NCBI RefSeq assembly: GCF_033439725.1
Contig: NW_026944387.1
Span: 2,108,001-2,172,000 of the forward strand
DNA length: 64,000 nt
Direction of reading: 5' to 3'
Origin: Neurospora tetraspora
Lineage: Eukaryota > Ascomycota > Sordariomycetes > Sordariales > Sordariaceae
The notes under the pieces are model-generated. The model had not been told where the DNA came from and did no database searches. It was given only the letters and a program-made list of their open reading frames with translations. Shown one piece after another: positions 33,412 to 44,756 of the stretch. A program made the translations under genes and the position numbers. Every line of letters begins with the position of its first letter. Position 1 is the stretch's first letter.

Positions 33412-35066
33412 ATGGTTAGGGCCTTTCTTTTCACGGCTTTATGTGCCGTTGCGGCAACAACCGCTCGGGCCTTCTCGTGGGGAGGCGAAAGAAGAGTAGC
33501 AGTTCGTGAGTTATTCCATGGATACCTTAACCTCCTGGGCTTCGCTAACTTGACCACGACACAGCCGACCATCAAGTGAACATCGACCGCAACCTCCAGC
33601 CTTCAGATCTGCTTCGAGAGTCTTCACGCCTACCAAACATCTACGCCGTCGCCCTAAGTGAGCTTCAAGAACTCGAATCCGAACCGTTTTGCCATCGTGT
33701 CGCCGCCCGACTCTTAGTGAACAACTGTCAACTAGTAGACGGAAAGAACGACGCCACCATACTCACAGACACCGGCCGGCAAGTTCGCGACTTTGTTGAC
33801 TCCTATGCTGCCAGTCTAGCAATATGTGACTTGGAGCGAGGCAGGTTCAATATCCCGGCGCAATGTGCCAAGTTCCGGGAACCGGCCTTGAGTCAGATCG
33901 CGATCCGGGACCAAGCACAACTCCACGTTAGCAGTTATGAGATCGACCACTGTCTGTCTGCTTTGAAATCGTCAGATGCTGCGTGGAACACATGGATTAG
34001 TTATCGGCACAAGGCTTTGAGGTTCTGTGAGGCGGCCAGAGCGGATAATGAAAAAGGTAGGATATCTGGGTTTGGATATACCGCTTGAGAATCATGGCTG
34101 ACAGTGGTTTACAGCACAAAACATTCTCCTATACCAGCGACTTACCAACGTTATGAGGAACCTTACAGAAGGCGTGGAAGCTCAACTTCACAAGCAAATG
34201 GATCAACTGGACCTGCGAACACAACAGTCCATCAAGAATCTCGATAACCTCACACCACAGATCGACAAATTGAGAGATGGACTTGCCATGGTTCATGATT
34301 ATCTGGCGACCGATGTTGGAGCAACACTCCGAAGGTCCTCTGCCTCCCTACACGACAACCAACAACAAGCCGAAGACCTGCAGAAACTGCTCAACGTACT
34401 GCTCACTGGTGTTCTCGAGGGTCACTCACGCGTAGCCCATGCGCACGAATATGCCCTTCAACAAGTCTCCGTCCGAGCGAACGATGGCATTGGAGCCCTG
34501 GTTGCGGTAGTCGCTACAGCCGCAGCTTCAACCACCGCGTTGCAACAACAAATCGTGGGTCATTTTACTTACATCCCCGTTTACTTAACATCGCGACTAA
34601 CCCTCAACAGGAACTCTCCAACCAACAAGCCGCCGCACTAGCCCGCCGTCAGGACAATCTCGAGCAAGGAATGGACCGCCTCCTTGCCGTCACCGAGACT
34701 CTCGCCACCAAATACGAGGACCAAACACAAAGACTCCAACAAGCCTCCAACATCACCAACGAGATCCTCGACATACTGGAGGACACCGTCGAAGCAGCAT
34801 CATCTGTCAACGAATCCTTCTTCACCGACGCATCCTCGCGCAGCTGGTGGCCCTACATCGTTTGCCCTACCGCTTCTCTCGTCATGGGATCGTATGGCCT
34901 ACCGCCCTCTGCTGTCCGTAATCTTGCTCTCTTGGCGCTCGGCGAGGTGGCTGGGTTCATGGTTTCGTCGTATGAGCAGATTGCTGGTGCTTTGCAGTCT
35001 TTTGAGGCCCCTCTCTACTCGTCGATTTGGAAGGCTCCTGGAAACACAACTGCGTCCTCGCTCTAA
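33412..35066 (+). CDS. kar5: Kar5/Tht1-like nuclear membrane fusion (karyogamy) protein
   Basis: Four exons (33412-33505, 33565-34056, 34115-34554, 34611-35066) with introns of 59, 58 and 56 nt give 493 aa. A signal peptide ([20 protein letters not shown]) leads to a Cys-containing luminal domain ([39 protein letters not shown]). A long coiled-coil region and C-terminal hydrophobic segments (about [15 protein letters not shown] and [14 protein letters not shown]) follow. This order, with the conserved Cys pattern and coiled coil, matches the Kar5/Tht1/GEX1/Brambleberry family, which sits in the ER/nuclear envelope and is needed for nuclear envelope fusion after mating. Here it would act before meiosis in the ascus. 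Sequence identity in this family is low, so the call rests on architecture. Confidence 0.75.
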
Positions 35067-35467
35067 GGGTTTGATACTGATCGGGGAAATTTTTGAGCAT
35101 ACATATCTTTACTTACGAAGCGTGGAACCATATACTTGGGATCTGTTCATACACGCTACAGCTGGTAGTATGCTTTGATGGTATTTGGGAGATGGTACGG
35201 GGTACCTTGAGTTAGCTAGGGGAGATAGGCAGAACATCTAGTAACGTGAGCCATGGACTGGCATTCAGCCCATCAATACGCCTTCAGGCGGATACAGGAG
35301 ATTAGGAGATTAGGTAGATGCAATGAAGGTCATCAAGTTTTCGTTTCCCCCAAGTCTGTCCGAAAGGACTTAGGAACAAAGGATAAAAACCAATGCCCGT
35401 CCCTTGTGGAATTGTGCTCATGAAGACACACGGTTTGCCTCCTTCAAGCCCAGACACCATAACCCCC
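35067..35467. other. Intergenic region between convergent genes
   Basis: 3' UTRs of the Kar5-like and sorbosone-dehydrogenase-like genes. No gene or hairpin of note. Confidence 0.5.
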
Positions 35468-37199
35468 TCACAGCACACCAAACAACACACTCACAGTAAC
35501 CGCTCCCACCACCGACGTCCCAACACCCAACCACTCCGCACCACTTCCACTCCTCTTAGCACGCATCGGGGCAGCGGCACTATCGCTATCCCCGTTGGCA
35601 CTTCCACTCCCAAAATCATTCCCATTACCATCACCATCACCCTTCACCTCCCCAACCTGCTTCAAAACCCACACATCCCCCTTATCATCATCCGTCATCC
35701 AAATCCTCTCCTCCCCATCCACCGCCAGTCCCACCGGCCTAAAGCATTCCTCCGGACACTTGCTCACATCCCGATTCCACATGACATCCACAAGACTGTT
35801 TGTGCTATCGCTTGCCTCTACCGGTTCTCCCTTGCTTGTATCGAACAAAACGGCGCATAGTTTGTACCCGGCGGGGGTAGATCGGTCCCAGCTTCCGTGG
35901 AAGGAGATGTACGCTAGACTTTGATTGTCATTGCCGTGGCTGAACTTGATGTCTAAGGGCGCAGTGTGCGCGGGGAAGGTCAGGCGGGGAGGGATGAAGT
36001 TTGCAGAGGAGCAGGAGGTGTCGGAGGTGGTGATGTTGATTGGTTTTGCTTGTGGAGAGGAGGTGTCGGAGGAGTCGGAAGAAGACAAATAGGGGATGGA
36101 GTAGGGCGTCGAGTCGTGGGTGAATTGGGAACCGGTTTTGAGAGTATTTAGGGAGGGGAAGGGAAGAGAGGAATTGCAGAGGGCTAGACAGTAGGGGTAG
36201 CCGTGGTTTCCTCCTTGCTGTTGTCCTTGGTCGGGAGAAGAGGATACATTAGAGGAAGAGGGCGAGGAAGAGGGAAAGCGCAGAATGCCGTGATAGTTCA
36301 TTTCCTCCCCGGGACTGTCTTCATGGATATCCACCCCAAACCGCTTGATGCCGTCCGCGCTGTTCTCGACGCTGTAGATGCCGCCTGTGTTGGGCTCCTC
36401 GGCTACTCCGACCGAGTTGCGCAGGCCCCAGCCGATGGTCCAGCCTTCGCTGGGGTAGTCGTATACTTTGCCGCCGCCGGGTGTTCCTAGGTTGGGATCG
36501 GAGATGTCGAAGGCTCGAATTTGCGAGATGCCGGAGGAATGGTCGGTAGCGCCGTTGTCGATGTTGCTCCCGCTACCGCGTGAGACGAGCAGGATCCCGG
36601 GCTGTTTGCGTGAGATGAGGAGCGTGCGGGTGGAGTGGCCGCCGCCCACGTTGGTCATGTTGCTGATGAGCGTCTTGGGAGACTTTTCGTCACTGACACG
36701 GACGGCGTCTGCGTCGTAGGCCCAGCTGTAGACCGAGTTGGAGGTGGAGGCGTAGAGGGTTTTACCGTCGACGGAGAGTTCGATGCCATGGTTGAGCTGG
36801 TAATATTAGTCTTTGTTTCATATCGTTCGTAAAAGGTAACGGCCAGTTAGCACGGAGAGCTTATCTTACATCAGTCATCGACACAAGAGTCGTGGTCTTC
36901 TCCACAGACAAACACGGCCATCCATCGTCCTTGATAGTCATGTGCGTGATCCCCTTGCCAGCCTCGACCACAAGTAGTCTTCCTTTCGAATCGACGATGA
37001 CGCCTCTCGGCTTCTTGAGTCCGGTAGCCACGAGCCGGGCCTCATAACCGTCACGGACTACCGGTGCAGGATATGACGCAGGTACGGGTGCTGGGCATGT
37101 CGACGCTGCTACTCTCCGTGCTTGAACGACATCGCCGGAGAGCCAGAACAACAAGGAGGGCAGCATCAGTGCCGTGGATTTCCAAGTTGTCGAGAACAT
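35468..37199 (-). CDS. Sorbosone/glucose-dehydrogenase-like beta-propeller, secreted and probably GPI-anchored
   Basis: Exons 37199-36870 and 36796-35468 (73-nt intron GTAAGA..CCAG, phase 0) encode 552 aa. A signal peptide (SALMLPSLLFWLSGDVVQA-like, residues ~9-27) leads to a propeller with RDGYEARLVATGLKKPRG, DSKGRLLVVEAG, HGIELSVDGKTLYAS, GWGLRNSVGVAEE, ENSADGIKRFG and FHGSWDRSTPAGYKL, the blade motifs of the GSDH/sorbosone dehydrogenase family; some fungal members (AA12) are PQQ-dependent pyranose dehydrogenases. The C-terminus has a Gly/Asp/Ser spacer and then a hydrophobic end (WLGVGTSVVGAVTVSVLFGV) with no following charge, as in GPI signals. Substrate and PQQ use are not established by sequence alone. 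Confidence 0.83.
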
Positions 37200-38171
37200 G
37201 TTGGGCGGCTGGTGTGCAGTTAAGCTCTCATACAGCTGTGTAAGCCAATGGGTGAGTGACTGATATAGCTTTCCCAAGTTGGGCAAGCCGTCGGTAGAGA
37301 TTGGTCAAGGTAGGGAGGGTATCTATGCATAAACCCAAGTGTCAGTCAGCCTCTCATGTAGGATTTTATCTTGATGCCTGGATGCAAATGGCGTGTTGAT
37401 GGTTGGTTGCACAATGGGGCGATGGGAAGCCAAGATACACAAGATTCGGCTGGTCTAGTCACCTTTGGATAGGAAAAGCGTAGTTTCCCGACTTTGAACA
37501 TCTCACGATGTCTTCGATTGACATGATAATGGACATATGATGTTCTCTCTTGCAGCGGAAAGGGTAAGTACGAAGTGGTAGCGTGAAATAAGTATACAGT
37601 AATGGAGGAGCTCGAATGACAGCGGACAGGTGCGGCAATGTGAAAAGAGATGGATGTACCTTGAGGTTTTTTCTCTGGATTCTCCGTCACATAGGGGTGG
37701 TTGATGGCAAGATACCCTTGTGAATCTCGGCAGAAAATGAAGCCGGGATAAAGGTGATACTTGTATTCGAAGATATGTCTGAAATTTTGTGGTATATGAT
37801 GTCATTCCCGTTCCAGACTCAGCTCGGGAAGGAGGTGCTCTTGTGTCGTCTGAGCTGTTGCTGTCTTAGCCCAGTAGCAAGAGCGGGAGCAAGAGGCAGT
37901 TAGTCATCCGGAAAAGGAAAGAAATATCTTGGCCTGCTCTTCAGACAGCAGCTACCAGAGAAGGTACCAACCGTGACATTCGCCATCTTGGGGTTCATTT
38001 TCTGACGAATCGCCAGTTAACAACAACCGATGAAGAGGGGAAGCATCATGTGCACAAACCAAGTGAGGCATGCCATGTCTCGAACTTCGGATTGAATACT
38101 CACTAGTAATTACTGCCCCCGTAATTATAATGAAACGCCATCTGAAGACCCAGAACGAGGATTTCCATTTG
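37200..38171. other. Intergenic region between tandem minus-strand genes
   Basis: Promoter of the dehydrogenase-like gene and 3' UTR of the K+ channel gene. A 114-codon ORF (37690-37346) and others lack domain or codon support. Confidence 0.5.
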
Positions 38172-40498
38172 TTAACCCCTCCGATTCTTCATCCCATCTT
38201 TCCTTCTCGCGGCCTTGACACCCCTGAGCTCATCGTCCAGCGTCTCGATCAGCCGTTCCAGGATCCACTCAGCTTCCTCCTGAGAGCTCATCAACGGGCT
38301 CCTGCTGCCGACCCAGCTCCACCTCCCCCGTTCTTTCCCCTCCAGTTCATCCTTACTCCTACGAAGATGGGTGTAAGGCTTGCGGTGCTTAGCTGCGTCG
38401 CTCTCGTCCTCTCCGATGAGCCGCAGGTACCATGCCCACTCCTGAAAAGTGTACTTCCGCGGAGGATGGCTCTTCAGGTGTTGCGTTACTCGCCCAATCT
38501 CTTCGATCAGCGTGAGGTGGTACTCGGCCGGGTCCGTGGGGGTTTGGGGCAAGTCCTGGCGTGGTATTGAGACGGCACGCGTCATTCTGGGGAGCTGAGA
38601 AGTTGAGTTCGAGTTCTTATCGTACGGGTTCTCCTCGTCATCCGTGTTTCCCATCTTCTTTGACCGGCCGTTCGATCCCTTCTTCCCTGACGTAGTAGAG
38701 GAGTCATCGAAGCGAACTGTTCGATCAGGACGATCGCCGCTGTCCTCTTCGGCTGCGTTACCCTCCACTCGCCTCTTATGACTCTCTTCGTCTCTTGCAT
38801 TCTTCGCCTGTTTCTGTTTTCTCGGACCCGTGTTTGCGCCTTCGGCATCAAGATCTGCTTGATCCCGAGCTAGCTCACCCTCGTCATCGTCCTCTTCGCT
38901 GCTGTACCTATGGCGTTGTGAGACTCCAAGTATTCCTGGTGGCGACTCCTCGATATCCTCGGTAAACAGCTTTCCATGGGAAAGGGCGTTAAACGCCGCC
39001 TTGAACTCGCCCTTGAAGCCCCGCTCGCTAGGAAGAATGGTGACGGTAGCCACTTTGTCCGTGGCGTCTTTGATGCCCTTCACAATGGTATCTCCTGCAT
39101 TAGAGATTAAGACTGTCATAGTCGGAAGAGCGAGAAGTGCCCAGAAGACCCAAAAGGACTTTCCGGCGTTGGATATTGGTGTGATATCTCCGTATCCGAT
39201 GGTTGTCAGACTGACATATGACATGTAAAAGGCATCGAAGTAGGTCCATTGCTGATACTGGCGCTCACACTCCATGAAGATCTTGGCGCCAACCAGCCAC
39301 AAGACCAACCATGTGCTTGTAGAGATAGCCATAGCAATCCAGCGATGCCTATGAGCCGCCTGCTTTTGGATCTTTCTCATCAGCTCAAACTCCGATTGTC
39401 GCCGTTCAAATTCAGTGAGACCGGAGCTGGAAGACAGTTCAGGGGAATCGGAGTTTGCATTCCTTATGGGTGTAAGTATTCCATCCTTGCCCTTCTTGGC
39501 CATTTTCCTTAGCACGCGGTGTCTCAGTTTTTCCACCATGCGTGCATCAAGTCTTCTCTTGCCGCGCTCTAGCATCAGACTGCGGATGGATCCAATGACG
39601 AGACCCAAACTGATAATGCCGACCAGGGAGTATGGGAAGAGAAGACCCCTTCCGAGAGTGGAGGTAGGGTTCTGATCGCCAAATCCCACGGTAAAGAGCG
39701 TCACGGCCGCCCAGTACACGCCGTCAAGGTAGTTCCACCCTTCGGTGTTGGAGAAGATAAGGGCACCGATGAGGAGGTAGATGAGGAACGAGATGGTCTG
39801 TAACATCAGTGTCCTCTGACTGGGTGTGAGCATGAAATCCTTCTCGTAGTGCCCCTTTTGCGAGGCCCAGACGGTAACAACCATGAGCGAGGCGACAACA
39901 AAGTACAGGACTGCCGCGTAGATGCCGTAGAAGTACGCTTGGGACCAAATGAAGTCGTTATTCTCCGGTCTCAGCGGTCCGGCCGTTGTACTCGCGAGTG
40001 CTATCAGGCATATGGATGAGAGGTACCATCCGACTATCGTGACAGGTTGAGCGATGGAGAACCGGAGTCTCCTGGTCATGTTGAGGAGCAAGGCCAGGTT
40101 GGAAGTTAGCGCAATGGCGAGCTGGATAGCGTTGATGGCGATCAGCCAGGCTGGGTCTTTGATGAAGGTGGCGGTGTCGATGTCGGCTCCTTTGGTGTAG
40201 TTTTGTCTCCATGGTCGGACGAGGGCACAGATACTGAAGGCGCTTGCAACGGGCCCCAGTGTGCCTGCGACCATGGGAAAGGCAGCCGAGGCAAACCACC
40301 ATCGACTTGACAAGAGTCCAGACTGTCAGTATCCAACTGTTATATCGAGACGGGTTATCTGAGTACTTGTTTTAATATGGCTTACCTAGGGTCTCGATGA
40401 GCTTGGTCCTCTCCCATACGCTTGGGAAGTGAGGCCTTGTATTGCTCATCGACCTCTTGGAGAGGTTCCTCCACATTGTCACCACCGGCGTCCTCCAT
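38172..40498 (-). CDS. tok1: TOK-type two-pore-domain outward-rectifier K+ channel
   Basis: Exons 40498-40386 and 40305-38172 (80-nt intron GTAAGC..TCAAG, phase 2) give 748 aa. About eight hydrophobic segments surround two P-loops with selectivity filters T243-V-G-F-G-D248 and T406-I-G-Y-G-D411. This 8-TM/2-pore plan is unique to fungal TOK channels, of which Neurospora has a characterised member. It should mediate K+ efflux at the plasma membrane. The cytosolic C-terminus of ~300 residues is acidic/basic and Ser-rich, with RGF..EFKAAFNALSHGK after the last helix and a folded-looking end (HLTLIEEIGRVTQHLKSHPP). The AAG acceptor is unusual, but it is the only one that keeps the RDP-S-RWWF junction in frame. 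Confidence 0.95.
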
Positions 40499-41326
40499 GT
40501 TGTCAGATAAGGAATAATAGGGCTATTATAAAAACAATACTGTAAAGAATGGTGATAATTGTAACGCCAAGTGACATAGGGTATCGGGATGTCTTCCCCT
40601 ATCGACGCGTGTTGTTGTTCAATGTCATCGTCGTATTATCGTAGCATCACGGCGGCAAGGACGAAGCAGGATAGTAAACAAATATCGCTGATGATTCATT
40701 TGGGCTACCTAGGTAGGTACGATAAATATAGGAGAAGTGGAAGTTGGCTTGACACTTTCTTGTTGGCATGACAGCCCTTTCCAAGCTGCAAGACGATGTC
40801 GGGTTGTTTGTCACGTTGAATCCCGTCCCCATCATATGACGTCCCGGGCAAGAGCATGTTCTGGTGTAGGAGGTACGTACCTGGCCGGTAGCGGTTAGTT
40901 TATAGCCAAGTTCTGCCAAGGTTTTGACGTGAGCTTGTTCTGTGGAGTTCCATGGCCCCACTCACAATGGTGAACAGCTGGCTGCCAGATGCCAGGCAGT
41001 GACCTTAACGCAGGTACGTACCTCGATGTGTTTTTGGTCGTCGCTAACAATTTCCGTTGTCTCAATATCAAACACCGAAAACAACAACATCTGATTGGGA
41101 TATCAACCTTGATCTATCCAGTTTGGGATGTCATAACCTCTCATGGGGTATTATTTTGAGTCTTGAGAAGCACGGAGATGAAGGGATAATCTGGTGCTCC
41201 GACGAGTAAGAAATTCATCTTCAGTGTCCAAGGCCTCTTTCTCTCACTCTGTTGTGAACTCGTAGAATAGCACTAGGTCTGACAAACCACGCCAGAACTT
41301 CTCCCATCAACTGGAAAACGTAGAAG
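40499..41326. promoter_or_regulatory. Divergent promoter region, TOK channel / hydrolase-like gene
   Basis: About 0.83 kb. It contains CTACCTAGGTAGGTAC at 40705-40720 and two identical perfect palindromes AGGTACGTACCT at 40871-40882 and 41012-41023. These are the clearest candidate cis elements in the window; the factor is unknown. Confidence 0.55.
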
Positions 41327-43324
41327 ATGCCGGGATGGACTCTAGCACTGAGACTCCGGCGCATCACTGCCGCTTCACCAGTCTTCCCGCGCCAGACGTT
41401 CCATAAGAGATTCTACAGTAGCAGTACGTTTCAGCCTTCGATAGAACGATATACTGTTCCATGCGCCTCTGCTGGTGAGATTACTGTCAGGTAGGTTGAC
41501 ATGCTCAAAATTCTCCATGTGAACTGTGTATGATAAAGGTCATTCATAGACTGATCTCTGTGGCTCAGTCTATACAATGTCGCGGACAGGCCGCCAACCG
41601 ATCCCTTGATCATTTGGATCCCCCCGTTTGCTGCTCGGGATGAGAACGACCCAAACTATCATCTCCCATCATGGCTTCACAAATTCTCGGTTGCTGTCAT
41701 TCACTACAGGTGGTCTGGCTTGTACGACGAAAGGCCAAAGCCAAAACCAAAACCCAAGCCAAAGGCTGAAGAGCCCGATTTTGACGATGAAGGATATCAC
41801 TCCAGCGAGACACCTGACAGAAAAGAAGAAGAGGAACTCTCAGAAGAGGAAGAAAACATTAGCATAACCCCCCTCCACTGGCCCACCCCCATCCACGACG
41901 TCCTCTTCGGCTACTCCTGGATCACCCAAAACCTCCAACCAAGATTCCCCCAGCGCAAAGACGTCTACATCTGCGGCTCCTACCTCGGCGCCAGTCTGGC
42001 CGCCGGCCTGGCCTTCTCCGAGTCGTACCCGCACGCCCGCATGGCTGTCCGGGGCCTCCTCGCTTACAACGGCATCTACGACTGGACCACTTTCTTACCG
42101 GACCACCCGATCCACCGGCCCAAGGGCGACGACCGCATCCTCATCGAGGAGAAGCTGCACAAGCTCAACCGCGACCTCGACAAGGACGGCGGCCCGGCGG
42201 CGACTTCGCCCATCATCGCCCATTACCAGCGCCGCCTCGAAGACCTCTTTGGCTCGCCGTCGGGATTGTTTGATAGCTTCGCGAGCGCTTGTCTGTTCTT
42301 TCACACGGCGGGACTTTTTATCCCGACGACTTTCGACGAGAAATATGTTCCTGAATGGCTTCATCCGCCGCCTCCAGGGCCCTTAATTACCGGTGCCGGT
42401 GTCAAGGGCGTCAGCAGCGACGTCGCCGTCAATGTTCCCAGCGACCCCCACGACCCTTTTTCCCCTTCTCCCTATACTCCCCCCTCTACCCCCCCTCCTC
42501 AACAACCCCCGCCTCCCCTCCCAGCCAGCCAAAACCCCACCGACGACCTCGACCCCGACTCCGAGCACTCCGAGAAGTACCGCATGCAAATGTCCATGGT
42601 CAACGACGCCGAAGGCGAGCCGGACGAAGTAGCGGCCGAAGACATGCTCCAGCAAATTCTCCAGGTCGAGATTCTATCTGGCAAGTTCCCGCGTAAGAGT
42701 TACGTGCATTTCCCGCCAAGGCACTCGATGCTCAAGCTGCCGGATACGTTGTTATTGTACGAGACGCCGTCGGCGGAGTTGCCGTTCAAGTGTGATGCTT
42801 TGGCGAAGATCGGGTCGGATGGGAGTGGCGCACGCGCTCTAAGTACCCCCCCAACGCGAAGCCAAAAAACAAAGCAGCAGCAGAAGAAAGAGGAGAAGGA
42901 GGAAAAAGACGCGGAAGAGGATGATGAAGCAGAAGCAGAAGAAGATGGAAAAACAAAAGAAAAGAAATCATCCCGCCCCCAACCCCGCCCCCGCCTCAAA
43001 ACCCGCAAACACCGCAAACCCCCCGTCGCCATCACCGCCGGCGAGAACAGCTTCCGCACGCAAGCGTACGAGCTGGCGCTGCTGATGCAGCGGAGCATCG
43101 AGACGTTGGAACTCAAAGAGCGGCGGAAGTGGGACGATGATTACCTGGTCGACCTCCACCACTGGGAGCTGGAGGCGGCGAGGAGGGTCAAAGTGGCGGA
43201 CGTGGGCGTGGTGGATGATCAGGACATGGAGATTGGGGATCTGGAAGGGGTCGGGGACTTGGATGAGAGGGGACGAGAGATTGTGTTGGGGTGGTTGGAG
43301 GAGAAGATGGATAAGGCGCGTTGA
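41327..43324 (+). CDS. Alpha/beta-hydrolase-like protein with mitochondrial presequence, unknown function
   Basis: Exons 41327-41490 and 41569-43324 (78-nt intron GTAGGT..CTCAG, phase 2) encode 639 aa. The N-terminus looks like a mitochondrial targeting sequence (MPGWTLALRLRRITAASPVF). The fold clues are IIWIPPF near the first strand, SVAVIHYRWSG, WPTPIHDVLFGYSWI and DVYICGSYLGASLAAGLAFS, the order seen in alpha/beta hydrolases. The expected nucleophile elbow G-x-S-x-G reads G191-S-Y-L-G195, with Tyr in the central place, so catalysis by a classical serine is doubtful. Low-complexity inserts (KPKP repeat, acidic stretch, Pro-rich and Glu/Lys-rich blocks) interrupt the domain. Function not recognised. 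Confidence 0.8.
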
Positions 43325-43615
43325 TGACTTGGGAGGTGGGATGTACTGGGTCAAAGGTACTCTCCGTCATACTTTGCTTGTAAGGTTATATGATAGTGTA
43401 AGATAGAACTTGGTTTGATATGTTCATTGTCCCGAGCGGTTGGTATGAAGCTAGTCTGGATGTGTTCTTGTAAACTGAAGGCAGGCCTGCTCCTTTTCGC
43501 TAGCCTTCCTTATTTATTATCCGATAACGCCCACTCTAGATGATGAGTAGAAACCCTACCAATATTATACTAGCGCTCGCCGATCATCCATCATAACAAG
43601 ACCTATCCCATTCTT

Positions 43616-44756
43616 TTACTCCTCAATGGTCTTGACGTTCTCCCACTCGCCCTTAAGGTTCTCCTTCCATAGTGTGACCTTGTTGTTGTCGCTGCTGGCG
43701 GCCAACACGTTTCCGCTGAGCGACCAGCTGACGCGCCAGACGGCCGCATCAAAGTTGAGAACCTTGCACTTCCACTCGCCCGGGTTCGCCGCGTCACTCG
43801 TCCAGATGCGCACCGTCTTATCCTGCGAGGCGCTCGCGATGTAGCTCTTCTGAAGCACAGTCGGGCTCCACGCAACGTCGCGCACCCAGTCCGTGTGGCC
43901 CGTCAGGGGTTCGCGCTCGAGCTTGTATCCGTTCGTCGCGGGGTCGAAGGTCCAGATCTTGAGCAGGTTGTCGGAGCCGCCGGTCACGAAGCGTCTGTTG
44001 CCCGTCGAGCCGGGGCCGGGGTTGCTGCTGACGATGCTGCCGGGAGTGGTGGCGGGCGCCCACGAGACCGAGTTGACGCCCAGGCCGTGGGCGTGGAAGA
44101 TGTTGTGCTCCCAGCTGTTATCCTTGAATTCGAGAACGCTGACGTTGCCGTCCGAAGAGGCGCAGGCCAAGAGGCAGCCGGCTTCGTGAGGGGACCAGGA
44201 GACGATGTTGACGCTCGCTTTGTGTAGGGCGAAGTCGAAGATGCGCTGCCAGCTGCCGGCTTGCTCGCGCCAAATGAGAACCTTGCCGTCGTAACCTGCC
44301 GAGGCGAGGATATTGCCGTACTTGGGATGCGCCCATGCTACGCACCAGACTGCGCCGTCGTGTCTGTTGTAAGAAGGGAGGTTAACCCAGTGCCCATATC
44401 GGTTGTTGACTGTAGCCCATCGCGAACATACCCCTTCAGTGTCTCGATAAGCCGCTGTGACTCGCCCTCGATCTCAAAGATCTTGATGGTGCGATCCGAG
44501 GAGCATGTCGCTAACCTCCTGCCGTAGTAGTCGAGAACTGCATCATGCTGCGAGGGTCTGTTAGAAACAGAGGATCGATGGTTGGGAAGCGTCGTGGGGA
44601 TGATGTTCAACGTACAATCATATCATCGTGGCCAGAGTTGGCAATGACCTGGGCGCCTGCGGTCTGTTTCGTCGCGATAGCTTCATGTTAGTGAATAGGT
44701 AGCCAAGAAAGGGGGGACGCCGCCGGCAGCTTTGGGGTGTAAGAGGGACGTACCAT
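43616..44756 (-). CDS. sec13: SEC13, COPII coat and nuclear pore WD40 protein
   Basis: Four exons: 44756-44754 (only the ATG), 44663-44616, 44547-44432 and 44363-43616, giving 304 aa, the usual Sec13 length. Six WD40 blades are recognisable ([87 protein letters not shown]). Sec13 pairs with Sec31 in the outer COPII cage at ER exit sites, with Nup145C in the Y-complex of nuclear pores, and with SEACAT. The start codon is directly followed by the donor GTACGT; alternative starts would lose the conserved [15 protein letters not shown] region. Confidence 0.96.
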
